DNA of 64,000 nt from Halomonas nitroreducens (GCF_003966155.1 NZ_RXNS01000011.1:1-64000); one strand, 5' to 3'. Positions 16,571 to 27,836 are shown, counted from the stretch's first letter. Translations and numbers: made by a program. Notes: generated from the sequence alone by a model not told the origin.

Positions 16571-17863
16571 TCAGAGACCGAGGCGGTCACGGGTCTCATA
16601 GTACCAGGCGCCCATGGCCGAGAGCGGCACCCGCAGCATCCGTCCGCCCGGGAACGGCAGGTGCGGCAGGTCGGCGAAGGCGTCGAAGCGCGCCTCGCGG
16701 CCGGTCATGGCCTCGGCGATCAGGCGCCCGGCCAGGTGGGTGCAGGTCACGCCGTGGCCGGAATAGCCCTGGGCGTAGTAGACGTTGTCGTTGAGCACCC
16801 CGAACTGCGGCAGTCGGTTGAGCGTCATCAGGAAGGTGCCGCTCCAGGCGTAGTCGACCCGCACGTCGGCCAGGCCCGGGAAGGTCTTGAGCATCTTGGG
16901 CCGGATGACCGCCTCGATGTCGGCGGGGTCCTGGCCGCCGTAGTTGACGCCGCCGCCATAGATCAGCCGGTGGTCGGCGGTCAGCCGGAAGTAGTCCAGC
17001 AGGTAGTTGCAGTCCTCGACGGCGAGGTTGTGGGGCAGCAGCGCGCGGGCCCGATCCTCGCCCAGCGGCTCGGTGGTGATGATCTGAGTGCCGCAGGGCA
17101 TCGACTTGCCCTCCAGCGCCGGCATGATGCCCTGGTGGTAGGCGTTGCCGGCCATCACCACCCGCTCGGCCCGCACCGTGCCATGGGGCGTGGCGAGACG
17201 CACCGGCTGGCCGTGCTCGACGGCCGTCACCGGCGTGCGCTCGTAGATCACGCCTCCCAGGGACTCGACCGCCGCGGCCTGGCCCAGGACCAGGTTGAGC
17301 GGGTGGAGGTGGCCGCCGGAGTGGTCTACCAGGGCCCCCACGTAGCGCTCGGAGGTCACCTCGCGCTTGACCGCCTCCCCCTCCAGCAGCTCCAGTTCAC
17401 GGTGGCCGTAGCGCTCCCAGAGCGCCTTGTGCTCGACCAGTCCCTTCATCTGCCGGGCGTTGCAGGCGGCGAAGAGGTTGCCGTCGCGCAGGTCGCACTC
17501 GATGCCGTAGCGGGCGATGCGCTCGCGGATGATGCGATTGCCCTCGAAGGCCATGTCGCCCAGCGCCCGGGCCGTGTCGGCGCCGTACTTGGCCTCGATG
17601 ACGTCCATGTCGCGGCTGTAGCTGTTGACGATCTGGCCGCCGTTGCGTCCGGAGGCCCCGAAGCCCACCCGGGCGGCCTCCAGCACCACCACCCGGTGGC
17701 CCTGCTCGGCCAGGTGCAGGGCCGCGGAGATGCCGGTGAAGCCGGCCCCCACCACGCAGACATCGCAGTCCACCTCGCCCTCCAGGGCGGGCCGCTCGGG
17801 CGACGCCGTGGCGGTGGCCGCGTACCAGGATGCGACGTGTTGGGTATCGTTCGAGACGCTCAT
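16571..17863 (-). CDS. puuB: Gamma-glutamylpolyamine oxidase (FAD, PuuB family, copy 1)
   Basis: A 430-residue DAO-family FAD oxidoreductase of the PuuB/OrdL type, which oxidises gamma-glutamylputrescine to the aldehyde with release of ammonia and H2O2. The family start SWYAAT is followed by the dinucleotide fold CVVGAGFTGISAALHLAE, then GFGASGRNGGQIVNSYS, GGHLHPLNLVLG, and the C-terminal YYAQGYSGHGVTCTHLAGRLIAEA. It is transcribed alone after the GS2 terminator, and its promoter region carries the 14-mer shared with the puuD/puuA control region. A paralogue lies at 23437-24726. The same family includes glycine and sarcosine oxidase-like enzymes, but context favours polyamines. Confidence 0.82.
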   Translation of the reverse strand: MSVSNDTQHVASWYAATATASPERPALEGEVDCDVCVVGAGFTGISAALHLAEQGHRVVVLEAARVGFGASGRNGGQIVNSYSRDMDVIEAKYGADTARALGDMAFEGNRIIRERIARYGIECDLRDGNLFAACNARQMKGLVEHKALWERYGHRELELLEGEAVKREVTSERYVGALVDHSGGHLHPLNLVLGQAAAVESLGGVIYERTPVTAVEHGQPVRLATPHGTVRAERVVMAGNAYHQGIMPALEGKSMPCGTQIITTEPLGEDRARALLPHNLAVEDCNYLLDYFRLTADHRLIYGGGVNYGGQDPADIEAVIRPKMLKTFPGLADVRVDYAWSGTFLMTLNRLPQFGVLNDNVYYAQGYSGHGVTCTHLAGRLIAEAMTGREARFDAFADLPHLPFPGGRMLRVPLSAMGAWYYETRDRLGL

Positions 17864-17882
17864 GAGGCCTCCGTAATGGTTA

Positions 17883-17896
17883 TTTTATTTAACAAA
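17883..17896. promoter_or_regulatory. 14-bp motif shared with the puuD/puuA promoter region
   Basis: TTTTATTTAACAAA lies 20 bp upstream of the puuB1 start and is identical to 2493-2506. Read on the coding strand it is TTTGTTAAATAAAA, loosely like the E. coli PuuR site read in the same orientation (TGTTCATTATATTTT). Candidate operator of a polyamine regulator. Confidence 0.5.
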
Positions 17897-17966
17897 TGAT
17901 GTCCAATGATACGGCGAATAGACGGAAAACACCAAGGCCGCTGACATGCTTTTCTTTCCACCATGC

Positions 17967-17991
17967 AAAAGGCGCCGGCATGGCCGGCGCC
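17967..17991 (-). terminator. Terminator after the GS2 gene
   Basis: GGCGCCGGC (17971-17979) and GCCGGCGCC (17983-17991) form a 9-bp stem with a 3-nt loop. On the minus strand it is followed by TTTT. It separates GS2 from puuB1. Confidence 0.75.
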
Positions 17992-18016
17992 CTTGGCGAG
18001 CGAAGTCGGCGTCGCC

Positions 18017-19384
18017 CTAGACGCGGAGCAGCAGGTGCTCGCGCTCCCAGGAGCTGATCACCTGGAAGTACTCCCGGTGCTCGGCGCGCTTGACGGCCAG
18101 GTAGCTGTTGGTGAAGCGCTCGCCGAGGATGTCGGCCAGCGGCTTGCAGTCGTGCAGCAGGTCCAGGGCCGGGCCGATGTCGTCGGGCAACCTGTGGCCA
18201 CTGTCCCAGGCAGAGCCCACCATCGGCGGGCGCGGCTCGAGCTGGCTGAGCATGCCCAGGTAGCCGCAGGCCAGCGAGGCCGCCATGACCAGGTAGGGAT
18301 TGGCGTCGGCCCCGGCCAGGCGGTTCTCGACCCGGGTGGCCTCGGCGGGCGAGACCGGCACCCGCAGGCCCACGGTGCGGTTGTCGGTACCCCACTCGAC
18401 GTTGATCGGCGCCGAGCCACTGCTCTCGGTGCGCATCAGGCGCCGATAGGAGTTGACGTTGGGCGCCAGCAGCGGCATGGCGGCCGGCAGGTAGCGTTGC
18501 AGGCCGCCGATGAAGTGGTGGAAGAGCTTGCTCGGGGTGTCGTCCTCGCCGGCGAAGACGTTGCGGCCGCTTTCCACATCCACGAGGCTCTGGTGGATAT
18601 GCATCGAGCTGCCCGGCTCGCCCGCCATCGGCTTGGCCATGAAGGTGGCGTACATGCCGTGGCGCAGCGCCGTCTCGCGCAGGGTGCGCTTGAACATCAC
18701 CACCTGGTCGGCCAGCTGCAGCGGGTCGCCATGCTGGAAGTTGACCTCCATCTGGCCGGCCCCTTCCTCATGGATCAGGGTATCCAGATCCAGGTTCATC
18801 GCCTCGCAGTAGTCGTACATCTCCTCGAACAGCGGGTCGAACTCGTTGACCGCATCGATGGAAAACGACTGCCGGCTACTCTCCTGGCGGCCGGTGCGGC
18901 CGATCGGCGGCTCCAGGGGGTAGTCCGAGTCGGTGTTGGTCTTGACCAGGAAGAACTCGACCTCGGGAGCCACCACCGGCTTCCAGCCGCGCGCCTCGTA
19001 GAGCGCCAGCACCCGCTTGAGCACGTGGCGCGGGGCCAGTTCGACCGGCTCGCCGGTCAGGTAGTGACAGTCGTGGATGATCTGGGCGGTGGGATCCTCC
19101 GCCCAGGGCACCAGGTAGATGGCCCCCGGGTCGGGCACCAGCTCCATGTCACGCTCGGCCGGGTTCCAGAAGTGGATGTCCTCGTCGTCGGGGTAGCCCC
19201 CGGTGACAGTCTGGATGAAGATCGAGTCCGGCAGCCGGGGTCGCCCGCCGCCGAGGTACTTGCTCGCGGGCATGATCTTGCCCTTGAGGATACCGGTGAG
19301 GTCGGTGACCAGGCACTCGACCTCGGTGATGCCGCGTGTCTGGAACCAGTCGTTGAAGAGCGGCTGCTCCTGGCGGTTACTCAT
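18017..19384 (-). CDS. Gamma-glutamylpolyamine synthetase (glutamine synthetase family, copy 2)
   Basis: A 455-residue glutamine synthetase-family ligase. The N-terminus has VECLVTDLTGILKGKIMPASKYL. The catalytic part shows VAPEVEFFLVKTN, GAGQMEVNFQHGDPL, GSSMHIHQSL (substrate loop) and TRVENRLAGADANPYLVMAAS. It differs clearly from the copy at 2619-3995, for instance in the GGGRPRLPDSIF insertion. It is the last gene of the polyamine transport operon, 55 bp after potD, so it probably activates the imported polyamine. Upstream in-frame codons exist, but the ATG at 19384 has GAAGGAATATCCC before it and starts a family-like N-terminus. A terminator follows at 17967-17991. Confidence 0.85.
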   Translation of the reverse strand: MSNRQEQPLFNDWFQTRGITEVECLVTDLTGILKGKIMPASKYLGGGRPRLPDSIFIQTVTGGYPDDEDIHFWNPAERDMELVPDPGAIYLVPWAEDPTAQIIHDCHYLTGEPVELAPRHVLKRVLALYEARGWKPVVAPEVEFFLVKTNTDSDYPLEPPIGRTGRQESSRQSFSIDAVNEFDPLFEEMYDYCEAMNLDLDTLIHEEGAGQMEVNFQHGDPLQLADQVVMFKRTLRETALRHGMYATFMAKPMAGEPGSSMHIHQSLVDVESGRNVFAGEDDTPSKLFHHFIGGLQRYLPAAMPLLAPNVNSYRRLMRTESSGSAPINVEWGTDNRTVGLRVPVSPAEATRVENRLAGADANPYLVMAASLACGYLGMLSQLEPRPPMVGSAWDSGHRLPDDIGPALDLLHDCKPLADILGERFTNSYLAVKRAEHREYFQVISSWEREHLLLRV

Positions 19385-19439
19385 GGGATATTCCTTCGCT
19401 CTGGGGATGGGGCCCCGGCCGGCGCCGGGGCCCTTCGTC

Positions 19440-20504
19440 TCACCGCGCCTGAACCTCGGACCACAGCTGCTGGAAGGTCTGCAGCTGATCGCCTTCCAGG
19501 CTGGGAGTGAAGCGCAGCCGTTCCATGTCGGCATCACTGGGCTGTACCGGCGGCTGGGTCAGCACCTCGTCGAGATGGGCCACGGCCGCAGCATTGGGAC
19601 TGGCGTAGTAGTTGTAGTTGGAGAGCTGGGCACCGACCTCGGCATCCAGGATGAAATCGATGAACTTGTGGGCCAGGTCGGGATTGGGCGCCTCGGCGGG
19701 GATCATCATGGCGTCCACCCACTTCTCGGCCCCCTCGTCGGGAATCATGAACTCCAGGTTGGCGAAGGAGTCCGGGTTTTCCTCCTTGTAGTAGAGGAAG
19801 TCGCCGTTGTAGGAGAGGCCGGCATGGGTCACGCCGCGGGCCAGCTGCTGCAGCGCCGGGGTGCCGTCGGAGAAGCCGCTGAAGGTGTCACGGTTCTTGG
19901 TCTCGATCAGCAGCCGAGCGGCCTCCTTCCAGGCGTCCATCCCGGTGCAGTCGTAGCCGTGGCCGAGGAAGGCGCAGGCGCCGCCCATGGTCACCTGGCC
20001 GTCGCCCATCAGCGCGAAGGGATGCTGCGGGTTGACCTCCGGGTCGAACAGCAGCGACCAGCTCTTGGGCGCGTCGGGGAAGGTCTCGGCGTTGTAGATG
20101 ATGCCCGTGGTGCCCCACTGGTAGGGGGCGCTGTACTGGCTGCCGGGGTCATAGCTCGGGTCCTGGAACTGCTCCATGACATTGCCGAGGTTGTCGAGCC
20201 TGGCCTTGTCGAGGGGCTGTACCAGGCCGGTCTCGATCAGCCGCGGGATGTAGTAGTTGGACGGCACGATGATGTCGTACTGGGAGACGCCTCCGGCGTT
20301 GAGCTTGGCGAACATCTCGGGCAGCGAGTTGAAGTAGTTCTGCACCACCTCGACATCGTACTTGTCCTCGAAGGCCTCGATGATCGCGGGGTCCATGTAC
20401 TCGGTCCAGTTGAACAGGTAGAGCTTGCCCTCCTCGGCCTGGGCCTGGCCGGCCAAGGCCAGCCCGCCCAGCGACAGGGCCAGTGCGATCTTGTTGATTT
20501 TCAT
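19440..20504 (-). CDS. potD: Spermidine/putrescine ABC transporter substrate-binding protein
   Basis: A 354-residue periplasmic binding protein with a clear signal peptide (KINKIALALSLGGLALAGQAQA, cleavage near residue 23). The mature start GKLYLFNWTEYMDP is the PotD/PotF hallmark, followed by YDIIVPSNYYIPRLIE and APYQWGTTGIIYNAE. It binds putrescine or spermidine and presents it to PotBC. It follows potC by 38 bp in a potA-potB-potC-potD order. Whether it prefers putrescine or spermidine cannot be settled here. Confidence 0.92.
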   Translation of the reverse strand: MKINKIALALSLGGLALAGQAQAEEGKLYLFNWTEYMDPAIIEAFEDKYDVEVVQNYFNSLPEMFAKLNAGGVSQYDIIVPSNYYIPRLIETGLVQPLDKARLDNLGNVMEQFQDPSYDPGSQYSAPYQWGTTGIIYNAETFPDAPKSWSLLFDPEVNPQHPFALMGDGQVTMGGACAFLGHGYDCTGMDAWKEAARLLIETKNRDTFSGFSDGTPALQQLARGVTHAGLSYNGDFLYYKEENPDSFANLEFMIPDEGAEKWVDAMMIPAEAPNPDLAHKFIDFILDAEVGAQLSNYNYYASPNAAAVAHLDEVLTQPPVQPSDADMERLRFTPSLEGDQLQTFQQLWSEVQAR

Positions 20505-20542
20505 GATGCTCTCCTCGTTTCCCTTGGGGATGATGGTGCCGG

Positions 20543-21340
20543 TCAGGCCTGCCGGCGACGACTGAACGTGAGACTCAGGATGGCGGCGACGGCCACGGCG
20601 CCGATCATCAGCGCGGCGATCGCGTTGATCTCCGGGGAGACCCCTTTCTTGATGGCGCCCCAGATGTAGATCGGCAGGGTCGCGCTCTCCGGTCCCGAGG
20701 TGAAGAAGCTGATGACGAAGTCATCCACCGACAGGGTAAAGGAGAGGAAGAACGCCGAAATCAACGCGGGCTTGATGGTCGGCAGCATGAAGTGCACCAC
20801 CCGCTTCACCGGCGTCGCATAGAGGTCCTTGGCGGCCTCGAACAGCGTCGGGTCCAGGCCCACGAATCGCGAGTAGACGATCAGCGCCACGAAGGGGATC
20901 TGGAAGGTCACGTGGGCGATGATCATGGTGCCGAGCCCCGGCTGCAGCAGGCCGGTCAGGTCATGGATCTGCACGAAGAAGGCCATCTCGGAGATGCCGA
21001 AGACAATGTCGGGCAGCACGATCGGCAGGTAGATCAGCACGATCAGCCAGCCGAGCTTGCGGTGACGGTGCCGGTACATGCCATAGCCGATCAGGCAGCC
21101 GATGGCCAGCGCGATCACCGAAGAGGTGATGGCCAGCACCATGCTGTTGGCGAAGGCCGAGAGGATTTCCTCGTTGCCCATCAGCCGCTGGTACCAGCGC
21201 AGGGACAGGCCGGTGAAGTTGGCCGCGCTGTTGGAGGCGTTGAAGGAGAACAGCACCACCACCACCAGCGGCAGGTAGAGGAAGGCGACGGTCAGCCACC
21301 AGAAGCCGGTTAGGCCGCGTTGCAGGGTCCGCTTTCTCAT
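20543..21340 (-). CDS. potC: Polyamine ABC transporter permease PotC
   Basis: A 265-residue inner-membrane permease with six predicted membrane segments and the binding-protein-dependent transport EAA loop LFEAAKDLYATPVKRVVHFMLPTIKPALI. The N-terminus RGLTGFWWLTVAFLYLPLVVVVLFSFNAS is typical of PotC/PotI. The long frame upstream is a shadow of potB. The ATG at 21340 overlaps the potB stop (ATGA). It forms the channel with PotB, energised by PotA. Confidence 0.92.
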   Translation of the reverse strand: MRKRTLQRGLTGFWWLTVAFLYLPLVVVVLFSFNASNSAANFTGLSLRWYQRLMGNEEILSAFANSMVLAITSSVIALAIGCLIGYGMYRHRHRKLGWLIVLIYLPIVLPDIVFGISEMAFFVQIHDLTGLLQPGLGTMIIAHVTFQIPFVALIVYSRFVGLDPTLFEAAKDLYATPVKRVVHFMLPTIKPALISAFFLSFTLSVDDFVISFFTSGPESATLPIYIWGAIKKGVSPEINAIAALMIGAVAVAAILSLTFSRRRQA

Positions 21341-22260
21341 ATCACCACCTCCTCGCCGCCACCCAGGCGCTTGCCGATGCGACGCATGGCGAACAGCCCC
21401 ACGAAGGTGGCGATCAGCATCAGGATCGCGCCGGCCGCGCCCAGCGGCCAGTTGGCACCGCCGGAGAACTGCGTGGCCACCAGGTTGCCAAGCATCATGC
21501 CCTTGCCGCCGCCGAGCAGCTCCGGGATCACGTACATGCCGAAGGCCGGGATGGCCACCAGCACGATCCCCGCCAGCAGGCCCGGCAGGGTCTGGGGGAA
21601 GACCGCGTGCCAGAAGGCCCGCACCGGCGAGGCGTAGAGGTCCTGGGCGGCCTCCACCTGGGCAGTGTCGAGCTTCTCGAAGGCCGCATAGAGCGGCAGC
21701 ACCATGAACGGCAGGAAGTTGTAGACCAGCCCCAGGGTGACCGCGAAGTTCGAAGGGTAGAGCCCCATGTTGGGGGCGATCAGCCCAAGGCTCTCGGCCA
21801 GGCCGGACAGCGGCGTGCCCGGGGCCAGCAGGTTCATCCAGCCGAAGGTGCGGATGACCTGGTTGGTCCAGGAGGGCACCACCACCAGCAGCAGCATGAT
21901 CGGCCGCCACTTCTCGCGACAGGTGGTGATGTAGTAGGCGATCGGATAGGCCACCAGCACCACCAGCCCGGTGGAGATCAGGGTCTGCCACAGCGAGCGG
22001 ATCAGGGTGTAGAGGTTGCCCGGGCTCCAGCCCAAAAAGCCGAAGCCGGCCAGCCGCTTGAACGACTCCAGCGACAGCGGCATCTCCGGCAGCCCGTAGG
22101 GGCCGTTGCTCATGAAGGCCACGCCCATCAGGTAGGCGCTGGGCAGGACCAGGAAGACCACGATCCATGCCGCCCCGGGGGCCACCGTGAACAGCAGGTG
22201 CTGGGCATCGCGGACCATGGCGCGACTGCGCGCGGTAGGCGTTACGCCGGTATAGGACAT
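21337..22260 (-). CDS. potB: Polyamine ABC transporter permease PotB
   Basis: A 307-residue permease of the PotB/PotH type. After a polar N-terminus of about 25 residues come VAPGAAWIVVFLVLPSAYLMGVAF and further membrane helices. The EAA loop reads QVEAAQDLYASPVRAFWHAVFPQTLPGLLAG. It lies between potA (10-bp gap) and potC (4-bp overlap), which shows one translational unit. Confidence 0.92.
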   Translation of the reverse strand: MSYTGVTPTARSRAMVRDAQHLLFTVAPGAAWIVVFLVLPSAYLMGVAFMSNGPYGLPEMPLSLESFKRLAGFGFLGWSPGNLYTLIRSLWQTLISTGLVVLVAYPIAYYITTCREKWRPIMLLLVVVPSWTNQVIRTFGWMNLLAPGTPLSGLAESLGLIAPNMGLYPSNFAVTLGLVYNFLPFMVLPLYAAFEKLDTAQVEAAQDLYASPVRAFWHAVFPQTLPGLLAGIVLVAIPAFGMYVIPELLGGGKGMMLGNLVATQFSGGANWPLGAAGAILMLIATFVGLFAMRRIGKRLGGGEEVVI

Positions 22261-22270
22261 GTCCGCCTCC

Positions 22271-23401
<1,131 letters not shown>

Positions 23402-23436
23402 GGGGGGCCCTCTTCGGTTGTCGGCGGTATCGGCTC

Positions 23437-24726
23437 TCAGAGCCGGTCACGCAGTTTGTAGAAATTGGTGGCCAGCACCAGCAGCGGCTTGCGCAGGGCG
23501 CTACCCCCGGGAAACTGGCGGTGCGGCATGGCGGCGAAGGCATCGAACCGCTCGCTCTGGCCGGCGATGGCCTCGGCCAACAGCTTGCCGGCCAGCCCCG
23601 CCAGGGCCATGCCGTGGCCGGAATAGCCCTGGGCATAGAAGAGATTCGCCCCCAGACGGCCGAAGTCCGGCGCGCGATTCAGGGTGATGGCCACGTCGCC
23701 CCCCCAGCGGTAGTCGATGGGCACGCCCTCGAGCACCGGGAAGAGTCGCGCGATCTTGGCGTCCATGCGGGCCTGCAGGCGCGGCGGCTCCCGTCCATCG
23801 TAGCTGACCTCCCCCCCGTAGATGAGGCGGCGATCCGCGGACAGACGGTAGTAGTCGAGCACGAAGTTGGCGTCCGACAGGGCGTCGTTCCGGGGCAGTA
23901 CCCGGGCCGCCTGGTCGGCGCTGAGGGGCGCGGTGGCGATCATGTAGTTGGCGGCGCGCATCACCCGACCCGACAGCTCCGGCACCAGGCCGCCGTGATA
24001 GGCGTTGGTCGCCAGCACCAGGAAGTCCGCGGTGACGCGGCCGCCATCGGTGATGACGGTGGCCGGCGTGCCTCGCCGGATGTCCCGGGCGGCGCTTCCG
24101 GGATGCAGCCGCACCCCGGCACGCTGGGCGGCACGCGCCAGGCCGAGGGTGTAGTTGAGGGGATGCAGGTGGCCGCCCTCCCGGTCGCGCAGGGCCGCGG
24201 GATAGGCATCGGTGACCACATGCCGGCGCAGGGCGTCGCCTTCCAGCCACTCCAGGGCCGGATAGTCGTAGTCCCGGGCCAGGTGCTCGCGGAAGGCCTC
24301 GAGCTCCCTGACGTGGCGAGGCTTGACCGCGGCATGCAGGTAGCCCCAGGCCAGCTCGCAGGGAATGGCGTGCCGCTCGATCAGCTCGGCGGTGAGGCGC
24401 ACGGCTTCACGGCTCATTTCCCAGATCTCCCGGGCTCGGGTCAGGCCCAGGGCCTGCTCGACGGTGCCGATATCGGTGCCGAGTCCGGGCAGGATCTGGC
24501 CGCCGCTGCGCCCGGAGGCCCCGTGCCCTACCTCACCGGCTTCCAGCAGGATCACCGAGTAGCCACGTTCGGCCAGGTGCAGGGCGGCCGAACAGCCGGT
24601 GACACCGCCGCCGATCACGCAGACATCGGCGCGGGCCTCGCCTTCCAGGGGGACGCTGGGCTCGAGCTCCACGGCGATGGAATCGCGATACCAGGAGGCC
24701 GGGCCATCGATGGAAGAGCTGCGCAT
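23437..24726 (-). CDS. Gamma-glutamylpolyamine oxidase-like FAD protein (PuuB family, copy 2)
   Basis: A 429-residue DAO-type flavoprotein paralogous to the one at 16571-17863: SWYRDS start, CVIGGGVTGCSAALHLAE dinucleotide fold, GHGASGRSGGQILPGLG, GGHLHPLNYTLG and LFYAQGYSGHGMALAGLAGKLLAEA. It heads the operon puuB2-potA-potB-potC-potD-GS2, so transport, gamma-glutamylation and oxidation of one polyamine appear to be encoded together. The promoter region carries a 12-bp spaced inverted repeat (24747-24853). Substrate specificity relative to copy 1 is unknown. Confidence 0.82.
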   Translation of the reverse strand: MRSSSIDGPASWYRDSIAVELEPSVPLEGEARADVCVIGGGVTGCSAALHLAERGYSVILLEAGEVGHGASGRSGGQILPGLGTDIGTVEQALGLTRAREIWEMSREAVRLTAELIERHAIPCELAWGYLHAAVKPRHVRELEAFREHLARDYDYPALEWLEGDALRRHVVTDAYPAALRDREGGHLHPLNYTLGLARAAQRAGVRLHPGSAARDIRRGTPATVITDGGRVTADFLVLATNAYHGGLVPELSGRVMRAANYMIATAPLSADQAARVLPRNDALSDANFVLDYYRLSADRRLIYGGEVSYDGREPPRLQARMDAKIARLFPVLEGVPIDYRWGGDVAITLNRAPDFGRLGANLFYAQGYSGHGMALAGLAGKLLAEAIAGQSERFDAFAAMPHRQFPGGSALRKPLLVLATNFYKLRDRL

Positions 24727-24746
24727 AAGTCGCTTCCCGTTATTGT

Positions 24747-24853
24747 TGTTGAATACTTTTACCGCACCGAACGATCACCTCGGTCCAGGCCTGGGGAACG
24801 GCGCTCACCCCTAGTCTGACACCAACCGCCAGGATGATGTCAAGTATTCAACA
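24747..24853. promoter_or_regulatory. Spaced 12-bp inverted repeat in the puuB2-pot promoter region
   Basis: TGTTGAATACTT (24747-24758) and its exact complement AAGTATTCAACA (24842-24853) lie 83 bp apart upstream of puuB2. Both read TGTTnAATA, the same core as the shared 14-mer read on its coding strand (TGTTAAATA). Two sites for one dimeric regulator, possibly with looping, would fit. Confidence 0.5.
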
Positions 24854-25128
24854 CCTTCAAGAAGCAATAATATATATAATCTTTTATTATCATTGAGTTA
24901 AAGATTTCACGAAGAGCAGATCGTCAAGAAAAAGCTATCGGGGAGACACCTCAATCCCGATGGGCCGGTGCCCTGTGCACGACATCCGGGGGACCGAACA
25001 AGGCGTTGAATATACGACAACCCGAAATACCTTGACGCGTCCCGTGCTCGATCCGGGCACGCAGGCAGTTGATTATATTCTCTGAATCGCGACAAGCCGA
25101 TTCGCTTGGCAGCCTGGGAGGAGAAGGA

Positions 25129-25223
25129 ATGATCGGGGAGGGAAAAACCGGAAGCCCGCGTCAAGGGCCGGCAGGAGACGGGCGCCGCGCCAGCGGCGCC
25201 CCGGGAATCATCACGGACCCACG

Positions 25224-25227
<4 letters not shown>
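25129..25227 (+). CDS. Possible 32-residue peptide ORF with a strong ribosome site
   Basis: An ATG at 25129 is preceded by GGGAGGAGAAGGA and opens a 32-codon Gly/Pro/Arg-rich ORF ending in TAG at 25225-25227, overlapping the kbl stop on the opposite strand. It contains the 25180-25201 hairpin. Nothing else supports it. Confidence 0.15.
25180..25201. terminator. GC-rich hairpin after kbl
   Basis: GGGCGCCGC (25180-25188) pairs with GCGGCGCCC (25193-25201) around a 4-nt loop, 22 bp after the kbl stop on the minus strand. No T run follows, so termination is only probable. Confidence 0.45.
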
Positions 25228-26426
<1,199 letters not shown>

Positions 26427-26659
26427 GGTGTCGTGTCCTTTTCTCCCATCGGCCCACCTCGGGGTGAGCATGATCTTGACGCTGCTTGGATATCGCGAAA
26501 CGACGAAGTGCATTCCCGGCGACAAGCCCCGGCGAGCCGGGCCATCGCGAGGGCGTTGCGGCTCCGTGCATGGGCGCTACCTCCACCCTCCTTGGCCAAG
26601 CAACCTCGCTCCATCTTGTCCCCGGCGCTCCTCTCATCCAAGCATTGTGGATGGAACTC

Positions 26660-27685
26660 TCAGTCCCAGTTCAGTATCACCTTGCTGGCCTCCCCGGCCA
26701 GCATGGCCTGGAAGCCCTGCTCGAAGTCGGTATAGGGCAGGCGGTGGGTGATCACCGGCGAGATGTCCATTCCCGACTCCACCAGCACCGACATCTTGTA
26801 CCAGGTCTCATACATCTCCCGCCCATAGACGCCCTTGATCGTCAGCATGTTGAAGATCACGGTGTTCCAGTCGATGGCCAGTTCCTCGGTGGGAATGCCG
26901 AGCATCGCCACCTTGCCGCCATGACACATGTTGGCGAGCATGTCCTTGAAGGCCACGGGGCTGCCGGACATCTCCAGCCCCACATCGAAGCCCTCGGTCA
27001 TGCCCAGGGAGCGCTGCACTTCGGCCAGGCTCTCCCGGCGGACGTCGACGGTGCGGGTGGCGCCCAGCGTTTCGGCCAGGGCCAGCCGCGACGGGTTCAG
27101 GTCGGTGATCACCACATGGCGGGCGCCGGCGTGGCGGCACACCGCCGCGGCCATGGCGCCGATCGGGCCAGCCCCGGTGATCAGCACGTCCTCGCCCAGG
27201 ACATCGAACTGCAGGGCGGTATGCACGGCGTTGCCGAGCGGGTCGAACAGCGCCGCCACGTCCAGGTCGATTCCCGGGCGGTGCTCCCAGACGTTGGACA
27301 TGGGCAGGGCCACGTACTCGGCGAAGGCGCCGGGGCGGTTGACCCCGATGCCGCGGGTATGGGCGCACAGGTGGCGGCGACCCGCCAGGCAGTTGCGGCA
27401 GCGGCCGCAGACCACGTGCCCCTCCCCCGAGACGATCTGGCCGGGATGGAAGTCGTTGACGTTGGAGCCCACCTCGACGATCACGCCGACGAACTCGTGG
27501 CCGACGACCATGGGCACCGGGATGGTCTGCTGGGCCCAGTGATCCCACTTGTAGATATGCAGGTCGGTACCACAGATGGCCGTGCGCTTGACCCGCACCA
27601 GCACGTCGTTGATGCCGACCTCCGGTACGGGCACGTCCTCGAGCCATAACCCCGGGGCCGCCTCCCGCTTGACCAGTGCCTTCAT
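26660..27685 (-). CDS. tdh: L-threonine 3-dehydrogenase
   Basis: A 341-residue zinc-dependent medium-chain dehydrogenase, which oxidises threonine to 2-amino-3-ketobutyrate with NAD. The catalytic-zinc region shows [13 protein letters not shown] (Cys38) and GHEFVGVI. The structural zinc site is [15 protein letters not shown]. The NAD fold has [18 protein letters not shown]. Length and numbering match E. coli Tdh. The 233-bp gap to kbl is unusually long for this pair and shows no ORF I can support. The gene diverges from an XRE-cupin regulator, with strong palindromes between them. Confidence 0.96.
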   Translation of the reverse strand: MKALVKREAAPGLWLEDVPVPEVGINDVLVRVKRTAICGTDLHIYKWDHWAQQTIPVPMVVGHEFVGVIVEVGSNVNDFHPGQIVSGEGHVVCGRCRNCLAGRRHLCAHTRGIGVNRPGAFAEYVALPMSNVWEHRPGIDLDVAALFDPLGNAVHTALQFDVLGEDVLITGAGPIGAMAAAVCRHAGARHVVITDLNPSRLALAETLGATRTVDVRRESLAEVQRSLGMTEGFDVGLEMSGSPVAFKDMLANMCHGGKVAMLGIPTEELAIDWNTVIFNMLTIKGVYGREMYETWYKMSVLVESGMDISPVITHRLPYTDFEQGFQAMLAGEASKVILNWD

Positions 27686-27752
27686 TTCACCGCCTCCTCG
27701 ACTTCATGAATTCGCCTTCGCTGGCAATCCCCGGCGGGATGGTTACCATAAA

Positions 27753-27790
27753 GGAATATATTCCAGCATAGTGGATTAAATCCACTATGC
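27753..27790. promoter_or_regulatory. Two adjacent palindromes between tdh and the XRE-cupin regulator
   Basis: GGAATATATTCC (27753-27764) is a perfect 12-bp palindrome. Directly beside it, GCATAGTGGATT (27766-27777) and AATCCACTATGC (27779-27790) are exact complements around one central base. The second overlaps the -35 region expected for the TATAAT box at 27806-27811. Likely operator for autoregulation and control of tdh-kbl. Confidence 0.65.
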
Positions 27791-27805
27791 AAGAAAGTAT
27801 TCCCC

Positions 27806-27811
27806 TATAAT
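27806..27811 (+). promoter_or_regulatory. Consensus -10 box of the regulator gene
   Basis: TATAAT lies 26 bp before the ATG at 27837. The corresponding -35 position is not consensus and falls in the palindrome. This box includes the ATG at 27810, which argues against that codon as the start. Confidence 0.5.
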
Positions 27812-27836
27812 GGAATTCAGCGAGGCAATCGGACAC

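Larger units (their letters stand above)
24727..25223. other. 497-bp intergenic region between puuB2 and kbl
   Basis: The part next to puuB2 (24740-24905) is strongly AT-rich for this genome and holds the 12-bp inverted repeat plus the imperfect A/T palindrome around 24865-24895. The middle (24905-25120) shows no convincing gene. Near kbl there is a short ORF with a strong ribosome site (25129-25227) and a GC stem-loop (25180-25201). Confidence 0.5.

Noticed and set aside
26427..26659. Glycine riboswitch in the tdh-kbl gap
   Set aside because: A GAGAGGAGCGCCGGGG stretch on the minus strand looked suggestive, but the two-aptamer layout is not found. No ORF was supported in the gap either.
27810..27812. 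ATG at 27810 as start of the XRE-cupin regulator
   Set aside because: This ATG overlaps the TATAAT -10 box and has no ribosome site; the ATG at 27837 is better.
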